Made by a program: the position numbers and the translations under genes. From positions 124,001 through 188,000 of the forward strand of contig JAQGDQ010000222.1 of NCBI GenBank assembly GCA_030141605.1: DNA of 64,000 nucleotides, read 5' to 3'. Numbering within the stretch: the stretch's first letter is position 1; each line of letters begins with the position of its first letter. Of this stretch, positions 55,447 to 64,000 are shown piece after piece. The notes under the pieces are model-generated. The model made no database searches. It was not told the DNA's origin and was given only the letters and a program-made list of their open reading frames with translations. Source of the stretch: Tubiluchus corallicola (taxonomy: Eukaryota > Priapulida > Priapulimorpha > Priapulimorphida > Tubiluchidae).

Positions 55447-56830
55447 AATGACAGACACCTACCTTATCCATATCTCTTTTCATTCCTTCAGCCCTACCTT
55501 ACTCAGACTCAGAAGGCAGAAAAATGGTTGTCCTATATCTTATAAGAGATGTCCTATATCTTAACTCAATCTTATCAAAGCCTTATCAAAAACTTCAATA
55601 AGAATTAAATGTTTTTTATATATATAGAGCATATTGTTCTAATACTAGTCAAATTTAAATATAACAAATTAGATTTCATTAAAATTTAGATCATCATAAA
55701 AACAGCCAAAGACAAATTTGATTAAAATGTTCTAAATTGAAAAATATAGCTTGCTAGAAATTTTGTAAAGTGCTTATTTACTACTTCTTAACTATTTTTA
55801 ATATTCATAGCTGTGAAAGTTAAGAATGTCTCCGAACTTGGTCAGTGAATGGATGGATGTTTTACGTTTAAAACTGCTTTCACTCCCTCTCGTCTTTTTC
55901 TCCTGTCCCCTCTCCCCATCCCTTTCCCTTCCTTACAAAATAGATTGTATGTTTGACCAAAAATAGCACACTCGCTCCTTTCAGTCTTTTCCAAAATTTG
56001 CATATTTTGACCACGAAATGCTTGTATTGAACTGAATTTTATTTGCACTTTTAAAAAATAGCAACAAATGCAGCTAAATGTAAAGGGTTAAGCTGAAGCA
56101 ACTATCGCTAACAATACACAAAATAAGGGCAAAATTTTGGCCACACATTAATTAACTTAACAAAGCAGGCAGCGACATAAGGAGCCCCATAGGCGTACGA
56201 GCCGGGGGTGCAACGGTATTGACGTAACAGTGTCTTTAAATAAGGCAACAGATCAGTGTGATCACTAACTTTTTAACTATTTATTGTCACAATGGAATTG
56301 CACGTCAAACCAATATCATTTCACTACAAGATCCTTGCATACACCAACGTAAAACAATAATCACGACTCTGTGGTAAAAAGTCACAATGGAAGGTCTTAC
56401 GATGCTGGCTAGGTAAGCTTAGACCTATAACTAGCGCGGAAATTAACGCTACTAACATCCGACAAACAGGATGCACCAACCGCAGGAATGGTATCTACGC
56501 TCTTTCTACCCCATCTCCATATAACAACGGCCAACAATCTGGCGAGACCACACTGCAGTTGCTGAATAGTGAAAATTTTTAAATCGACCATACATACAGA
56601 CCATTTTAAATTGTTACTGACTGTCTTCATAATAAACATTTTCAAATTATAATTTTGGAGACTACAACAAGGATTATATAATGCAATAAATTGCACTGAA
56701 TACTGTTAAAGTTTTTAAATCATTTATTGTTCGTGTGCATAGATAGTTATTTTTCAATTTTTCAATCGCTTTATTTTATTTATTTCGCAATTGATTGCTT
56801 GTAAGTATACGTGTGTTTAATATATTTTAA
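55447..56830. other. No recognisable gene
   Basis: AT-rich sequence with a C/T-rich patch at 55,880-55,935. Nothing supportable. Confidence 0.4.
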
Positions 56831-57345
56831 ACCACATATGTTAAAGCACAAGAAAACACTCTTCATAAATAAAGCTTAAAAATTCGTTTTAAAACCTTAA
56901 ATATCTCTTACATGCTGTCCTATTGCATATAGGGTTTGCGTTAGCTGCAACATCTGTATAAAACTTGCAATTTATACTCTCGTGGTGACCATTTGGCGCA
57001 GCCATTTTAAGCATTGCGTAAAATCTGAAAATATAATCAGAGCATACATGGCACACTCTTCGCTGACTTAGGAAAGTTTAAATTTCTTCATATTTTCAAT
57101 AGCATCAATAATGTGTTTTTCGGTGAATCACTGCTGCACAGCACTGCACGCCTGGATACCAATACAGTGCCGTTTTACTAGGTGACGTAAATATTTTGAA
57201 TTATTAAGAATTTTCTTTTCCAATTAAACAGGTCTTTCTAACAGGTAGGCTTAATGCTAAGTAATATAACTTTGTGTGGAAAGTTCTTCGATATATACTT
57301 TGAAATTTCCCTTTCTTCCTCTTTAAATGTTCTTGCTTAGATTTA
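56831..57345 (+). repeat. Interspersed repeat R2, copy 3
   Basis: Same order of blocks as copies 1 and 2, including cttcataaataaagctta at the left and actttgtgtggaaagttctt at the right. Confidence 0.75.
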
Positions 57346-58210
57346 CTTCGATTCTATAAACGTGCTTTGCTGATCCGATATCAATATTTGCATATATTAT
57401 TGCCAATATTATATTTCAAAAAAAACTTCAGCTATGGCGGAAACATTGTTGAAAATATTATGCCCGCCAGGAGCAAAATAATGGTTTGAACAGGCTTTAG
57501 AAATTGGACGAAAAAAAGACTTACTTTGTTTAGTTGAAGGCCAAATTTGTGACTTACAGTATAAGGAAATAAATCCCAGTCTGAACTGTCACTCAGTGTA
57601 CTTGGATAAATGAAAGTAGATGCTGACGAATTTTGACAAAATACGATAATATCCACATTAAATTGGCGCAATATTATTAATATTTACAATCAACAGAAAA
57701 ATGCATTAAAATAATTGGAAACATTATTCCCTCGAGAACAATGACTTTGCATATTTAGGACAAACAGCGTACAAACTGAAGAACATGTTTGTGATATTGT
57801 TCGTGATTTTTGTGTTAGAGCCATACTCTAACTTGTTTTTTCTAACATGCAACCGTTCTATGAGCTACAAATAACGACGTCAGCCTAATCAACTTTGTTA
57901 GCAAATGTTTCCTATTATTCTGAGTATATTTTCTTGTTAATTGTAATTAGTTATAATATTGTGCCCAGTTAATGTGGGCATGGTCGTCTTTTTCAGACTT
58001 TTTCTTGCTTTTGTCTTGTATTGTAAATATTGGACTGAATTCGACCCAGGCGGTCAAACTCCAAGATGGCATGGCGGTCTTAATATTGCGCATCATGAAG
58101 TTCCATTTTATAATCGTTGTGTAACCGATACTTAATTACAAATGTTAATGTTAATTACAAATGTTATGTTAATTAGCTAAATTAATGTCTGTAAACTAGT
58201 ACATTATACC

Positions 58211-58650
58211 TGTTATAGCATGTCATCTAACTCTCATAAAACAAAATACACAAAAACTACACTGTACGGAGTTTATTAACAGCACTAATAAAAATGAGGA
58301 ACCAAAACACACGTGCACAAAAAAACAATTAACCAACTCAGTAACAGCACTACACCCGAGGAGCACCTGTGTCAGAAATCCAGGCTGTAGTGACCTCTAC
58401 ACGCTTTTATACTGGCATTCCAGGTCAGCTGGCTTCTCACACCACGTGTAGGCCCAAACAAGGCGTTTGGACCTACAAGAAAGGGGTGAGTCGCTGCTGA
58501 CGTGGAAGCAGGGCGTGTAGAGGGCCCTACACCTGACCCGACACAAGTGCCTCCGCAACAATATTGTGAACACTGACTGATGAACATTTTTAGTTTCCGG
58601 ACTGTCATCCGTATCAAAGTTTTTGTATATATTATGTTGTTCGTGTAACA
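58211..58650 (-). mobile_element. Probable solo LTR (minus strand)
   Basis: About 440 bp bounded by TGTTA...TAACA on the minus strand, with a TATAAAAG box (58,404-58,411) about 130 bp before an AATAAA signal (58,272-58,277), which is the promoter/polyA layout of an LTR. It is GC-richer than its flanks. No internal retroelement genes are next to it, and no target-site duplication was found. Confidence 0.5.
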
Positions 58651-59494
58651 TGTTGACTGTCTATAAATAAATTACTACTACTAGTAGTCTAACTGCTTCG
58701 TCGTGAAGCCAGATGCCTTGAATCAAACTTTATCAGAACTGACATCAGACCGGCATTTGCGAGACTTGAACATGAAAAATGCGTTCTGGGAATCGTCGAA
58801 GGAATTTTGATGCAGAAGCCGCGCGAACAATGATTGCCGATTTAGGAGTCTTAAGACAATGCAAAGAAAAGGAATTTGGCCATGATTAACAGTAATCTGC
58901 TTTACTGCAATGTCGGATGGTGTTCCTTTGTGCAGAGCAAATTCTGCGAAAATCTGTTAATTTCGCAAAAGGCGCGCGGCATGGTAAACAGGTTGACTTT
59001 GTTTACGAATTCTAAAAACACCAATGCCCGATCGCTAGTATTAAATTTTAGCTTTATTGTAACACAACCTCTTTACAGTAAGACATTTGGTTAAGAGGTG
59101 CTGTATAAAATGCGAAAGGGTCTAATGATGTAAGGAAGCAGCAAGAAATCTTTTCCAACCTGTTTACGAGAAGGAAAATGCATGCAAATCCAGGATTGGA
59201 TGTGAACAAGATAAGAAATGATAGAATTATTCAGCGTTAAGAGTACACCGACGATGGTGCAAATCCACTGTTGGCGGAATTTCAAAAACAAACTTGAAAA
59301 ATAGGAAATACAAAAAAAACTGAAGCACAGTCAGAATTAGACCTAAGGATCGTGCCCACAAGTCAGACGTCAACACCATTACATTACGATACAGCTAGCC
59401 AGTCGATTTCAGCATTTCCAATGTTTAGTCACTCTAGCTAGAGTCATTCTAACTAATTAGATCATGTTTTGATTTTCATTAATTTTGAGCCTAA

Positions 59495-59650
59495 ATTATC
59501 AGCCTTGTAAGCAGAAGGTCCTGATTGAAATTCAGGCTGTGTTCCAATTTTTCCACATTTTCCTCTTTTTCAAGATTAGCTTGAAAATTCAATCAGTTGT
59601 GTCAGCTCTGATATTAATTAAACAGTATTGAGATAACTCTTCATGCTGTT
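59495..59650 (+). repeat. SINE-like remnant
   Basis: gcagaaggtcctgattgaaa (B-box-like) followed by gctgtgttccaatttttcc, which resembles the tail of the copy at 22,660-22,690. Confidence 0.35.
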
Positions 59651-60847
59651 ACTAAACTACTCTCCGATTCAACCAACACGAAGGCAAACAGTTGCATTAA
59701 ATTCAGCAAAAAGATGCAAAAGTAAGCTTTGATGTACGTCATTCTTAAATACAGGCAGAACTTGTGGTGCGGAACTGGCAAAACCACAGACACTACGTGT
59801 TGTGTATTAGTTTACTGCTTGACATTAACAGTAGTAATAATAATATGGAGTAACAGAATCCGTCGAGATCTATAGAGTTGTTGGTGAGGTGATATTGTGG
59901 ATGCCCAAGGGATTCCTTACAGAATAAGTTTAACGTTGCGGTTGATCTTGGAATATCCCAAAAAGCGTGTGACATAAAATCGCAAAACAACTTGAAATAC
60001 AACTTGGACATCAGCGAATTGGCTTGGGCAAAATTGCAAGTATTAATACCGCCTAGTTAATCTTATGATCAGTTTAGAGACTTTTTACCAGCTTTAAGCT
60101 GATAAACACTCAAGAATCTAGATAAAGCGATCAAATAAAGTTTTCACACCTGCGAAATTTTGTAAAATTTGTTGCCGTACCGTTATCTAATTACCTAGCC
60201 AATAGACGTGCTGCTAAATCTTTCGATAATCTTGATCTATTAAAATTAATAAGCGACTAGTGCTCACATACTCAGTTTAAAGAGCGAATACTGTAGAGAT
60301 AAAATAGAGCTTTTGGGCATCAATTTCTAAAACCGAAGGAAAAACATTTTTTCTTTTTATTATTCTTTTCATTTATCAAATAGGCTTTATTTATCAAATT
60401 ACGTACTTTGCCATTTGTAATTTTAGCTAAAGCGAGAGCTTGAAAAAAGTGACAGTTGATTCATCTGAGACAAACCTGTACTTGCCATGCAATAAATGGC
60501 TTTGAACATGAAACCTCTCTTGACCTAGGGCACAAAATAACATACACAGACATTGATATTAGAAAATATTATATTCAAACATTGCTACTGGAGTGGTCAC
60601 TCATACATCTGCAACGTATAACACATGGTGGTGTGTAACATATAATTGCGATAACTTCACCCATGATCCAAGTAAATAGATGGCATTATTTCTGTTTTAA
60701 CCACATTTCAATGCAACTAACAAAAAATTAGGAAAAACTTGATTCGTTTAAAGGCGGATATGTCAAATGTTAATCTCCAATGTTAAATTTGATGACATAA
60801 GCCTTCAGTGGCTTACAAAGCATATTTCTGGGTTAGAAAAGTCAGCT

Positions 60848-60935
60848 GCCTCTGTGGTGTGATGATTAGCATAGTTGACCAGAAAGCAGAAGGTATTGGA
60901 TTCGAGTCCGCGAGGAGGTGTAAACTTTTCTATAA
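60848..60935 (+). repeat. tRNA-related SINE head
   Basis: gtgtgatgattagcatagtt (A-box region) and ggattcgagtcc (B box) at tRNA-like spacing, with agcagaaggt between. Not a foldable tRNA. Confidence 0.5.
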
Positions 60936-61575
60936 TTTCTGTTAGTATTCCTGCGTTTATATGGTGATAACATTTCGAAAGTATAAAATCGGGAAAGATG
61001 TTCAGAGCTACAGTATAACTGAACTGAATACAGTATATATTTTTGCTAATTTGAGATGTCTTATAACATGAAATCTCTCTTATATATACTTCCAGGAATG
61101 TTACAGAGTGCTGAGCAACACACATGCATCTGCTATGTCATCTCGGCTCCATGTGCCCTAAATATACAAGTATTCTCGTTCTCCGTGCACGTAGCACAGA
61201 CAAAAAATACTTCAAACCAGACCGTCCTTCTGGATGTTAGGCATGTTAACATATATGTGGACATAATCTGCAGGCTGTATGGCCTACATGGTTTCCCTTT
61301 AACGCACCGGATGCAATAAACGGCGACAAGTGCATCCGCTAGACGCAGCACGATTACTAACTCCTAGATCTAGAGGTTTAATTTTTACTGTTTGTCGTGG
61401 AGCTGTGGTAGGCCGAGACATCAGCTTGTCAAAAAACTAATCTAGCTGCTAGTATAGATTCTAATAAACATTGACGCCGACATTAACATCAATATCATGT
61501 CATCGTCACTGTTATATACACCATTGCTATCATCCGTCGTTCGCAACCATCTCTTTTCATCACATAGTCCCCTTT

Positions 61576-61576
61576 C

Positions 61577-61654
<78 letters not shown>

Positions 61655-61668
61655 TCATCATCATCATC
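61576..61668. repeat. (ATC)n microsatellite
   Basis: About 30 units, nearly pure. The poly-Met, poly-His and poly-Ser frames here are artefacts. Confidence 0.95.
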
Positions 61669-62085
61669 ATTATAATCGTTGTCGTTATAATCGTTATAAT
61701 CAATCCCCCTGTGATAATATGTCGCTGCCCCTGCTATCATAATTACGTTTTTGTGCCAAATATATAAAAATATACATCTAATATATTACTTTCATGATTA
61801 GTGCAAAATTAATATAGTATAATATAATTAATAATATTAGTGCGATTTTTTATGTTAGTAAAAAGCAGAATAAAAAACAGTCAAGAATACAACATGTAGA
61901 ATTCAATATGCACCCGTACGTGCTAAATTTTTATTTATTATGTTTTCCATTTCACTCGATTAATCCATTTTAATATCACAATTTACAGATTACAATAAAG
62001 GTTTGTGAATTGCAGCACGGCTATGTATGGGTGTATGTTATTTAACGGTTAACAATAACAGTTTTACAAATATGTAAGGGTAAAT
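61669..62085. other. AT-rich spacer
   Basis: Nothing recognised. It may include the 3' UTR of the minus-strand exon at 62,086. Confidence 0.4.
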
Positions 62086-62448
62086 TTAATGTAACACTTT
62101 TGTAATTGTTTCATCAAATGTCCAAACAGCATCACCAAGTATATGATCAAGCACTAAAGCAACATAAACACTATCTGCGCATGCGCCAAAAACAACATTG
62201 CGCTTGAATCTGTAGAGGAAACCATGAAGCATTTCGCATGCCCACCAGTCCATTGAAGCCATCAGTGCGCTAGCAGTTTTAAAAGTGATGAAGAAGCCAA
62301 ACTCTTGAGCGGATGTTGCACTTTGATTTACTTTAACGTTGCACCAAAAATTAACTGGAAGCATGTGAACGCGGCATGCTGAATTGCTGCAGATGAATTT
62401 CGCTTCGAGCTCGCGCAGTGACATCTCAAACAATGTCAGTAATCTCTA
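62086..62448 (-). CDS. Candidate 3'-terminal exon, unknown protein
   Basis: A minus-strand open frame of about 120 codons preceded by a good acceptor (gaagattttag) with phase 0. Balanced composition, with Cys and Trp residues (e.g. ALMASMDWWACEMLHGFLYR) and an end VWTFDETITKVLH. Family not recognised. Upstream exons were not found in 62,449-64,000. An ATTAAA lies just past the stop on this strand. Confidence 0.4.
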
Positions 62449-63180
62449 AAATCTTCGTCATGGTATGAAAGAGTTTGAAAAAGTTGACCAAACTAAAAAT
62501 CCATGTAGTCGCGTAGGACAACGCCTCGCCACTGAGGTACTGACGGTAGCGATTTTGGAGTCGAGGATATGCTTGCAGAAAAAGTGGTGAGATGCGGATT
62601 TGGCTCAGTATTGTTCACATTGGTGATATTGTGGAGTCAAATAGAGAATGTGCGGCTCTGCACCATTGACACTAATGGGTACGTGGGCTTATTCTTTATT
62701 TATATTTATTCTAAGTATAAAGATCTGACGTGGCTTCCTTTAATATATGATTACAAATTGAAAAAGTGTTTACTAGAGAGTGTACTGCACCACCATACAT
62801 AAATCAGTTATTTTTTTATTATAACCATCAAACTCTTATGACTTTACATAACCTTAATGTAGCCTGCTACGAAAAATATTAGATAATTGGTCAGTGTGTG
62901 GGTCCAGATTTACATAATGAACAATGCACTCTCCGGCATCTACGTTGTTCAATAATTTAAATCCTTCATATTATGAACATTTTACCAATCTTTTATGAAC
63001 TCTAATTAGTGATATTTTTGGCAAAATTATTTTTACTGCACTGTACCATTATATTTTAATTTTGTATTGTACTATTGTGTTTTAATTCGTGTATTTAAGT
63101 TATCATCTTTTTGTCATATACGCGGCCCTTATGTTAAAAGGCTTCAAGACAGTTCCTGAGTTTTAAGTAAAGTATCTTGT

Positions 63181-63394
63181 CTTGCGTTGCCTTGCCTTGC
63201 CTTGCCTTGCCTTGCCTTGCCTTGCCTTGCCTTGCCCTGCCCTGCCCTGCCCTGCCCTGCCCTGTCCTGTCCTGTCCTGTCCTGTCCTGTCCTGTCCTGT
63301 CCTGTCCTGTCCTGTCCTGTCCTGTCCTGTCCTGTCCTGTCCTGTCCTGTCCTGTCCTGTCTTGTCTTGTCTTGTCTTGTCTTGTCTTGTCTTA
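63181..63394. repeat. Ordered pentanucleotide array (CYTGY)n
   Basis: About 43 five-base units in four blocks: CTTGC (11, one variant), CCTGC (5), CCTGT (20), CTTGT (6). All long open frames through it are artefacts. Confidence 0.97.
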
Positions 63395-64000
63395 TAGGCA
63401 GAGTATCATTGTTGTAGTAAAAGCATTGTCGCGAATTGAATCCGACGCGGTTTCAAAAGAAAAGTAGGCTAATATATTATTTTGATGCAAGTAATTTCAA
63501 TAAAAAAATTAAATAATTATCCCTAACGCCACTAACCTAACTCTAAATCGCATTTTTCGCTGTGTCATTTTTCTTGCGCCATATTTACCTGTACCATTAG
63601 GCCTATTATCTGCGCCATTTTATACTTGTGCCAGTTTTACCGAGGATCTTTCAAAAGCAGTAACTTGAATGCCCAATGTTCAACTTGCGGTCTGATAATA
63701 CCACTCACTAATTCGAATTGGGCTCTAATTGGGCTCTAATCAATGAATCATGATTTTTATTATTGTAATATTTAATTTTCAATTTGGCAGAGTTACGCGT
63801 CATTACGGCATTTTCAAGAATAAACAAATATGAGCTGTGGAAAAATGCCCATGGCCTGCCCTGATATACTTATTACTGACTGACTGACTAACTGATTTAA
63901 CGTAAAAATAATAGCGTAGAAACAGCAAGACTTCTCAGAAAGTAAATTAAAAAATGTTAAAGTTATTTGAGTTTAAAAAATGAGTTTAAACTACTCATTC
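63395..64000. other. No recognisable gene
   Basis: AT-rich. The small array ctgactgactaactga lies near 63,880. Nothing else seen. Confidence 0.4.

Larger units (their letters stand above)
58651..61570. other. No recognisable gene; scattered SINE-like remnants
   Basis: Two tRNA-related remnants (listed separately) and otherwise nothing. Short open frames at 58,876-59,094 and 60,805-61,125 have no domain. Confidence 0.4.

Noticed and set aside
61471-61767. Poly-His, poly-Ser and poly-Met frames
   Set aside because: (ATC)n microsatellite.
63177-63467. Three overlapping Leu/Pro/Cys-rich frames
   Set aside because: Translation of a pentanucleotide array. All three frames stay open only because the units contain no stop.

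Overview
The window is animal (metazoan) nuclear DNA. It is AT-rich, with intron-split genes bounded by GT/AG splice sites, many microsatellites, and several classes of transposable element, including a BEL/Pao LTR retrotransposon (a metazoan-only superfamily). The genes have invertebrate-like character, but the phylum cannot be told from sequence alone.

Main gene (19,124-38,733, + strand): a complete non-NMDA ionotropic glutamate receptor of AMPA-like type. I assembled it by hand from 20 exons whose splice phases all agree; it encodes about 940 residues. It has a signal peptide, amino-terminal domain, S1/S2 ligand-binding lobes, M1, re-entrant pore loop (MQQGCD), M3 with [13 protein letters not shown]4 and a cytoplasmic tail ending in -TQV (PDZ-ligand type). 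All seven residues that contact glutamate in GluA2 are present. Its introns hold a (TTA)n array of about 63 units, GAT-rich arrays, a tRNA-like Pol III unit, tRNA-related SINE-like copies, an interspersed repeat (R1) and a long-TIR element.

Left flank (1-5,042, - strand): the 5' part of a secreted-protein gene. A likely signal-peptide exon (4,867-4,914) is followed, after a gap I could not fill, by four phase-compatible exons (1,534-1,663; 998-1,096; 481-601; 1-220) that read as a LamG/pentraxin-like jelly-roll domain; the gene runs off the left edge.

Mobile elements: a BEL/Pao element (5,043-11,250 or slightly longer) with near-identical LTRs but many reading-frame breaks; a full-length LINE (11,996-17,045) with an 11-bp target-site duplication and a (TAA)n tail; a related 5'-truncated LINE (42,705-45,122) with a (CAT)n tail, lying inside a degenerate telomere-like (CCCTAA)n stretch; a probable solo LTR on the - strand (58,211-58,650); and two interspersed repeat families. 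R1 has three copies and R2 three copies, with one R1 nested in one R2.

Right flank (45,200-64,000): mostly repeats and sequence without recognisable genes, plus two candidate 3'-terminal exons on the - strand (53,456-53,791 and 62,086-62,448), a 290-bp polypurine tract, (ATCC)n, (ATC)n and an ordered pentanucleotide array at 63,181-63,394.

Everything here was read by eye. Exon ends are the best phase-consistent splice sites, not transcript-confirmed.
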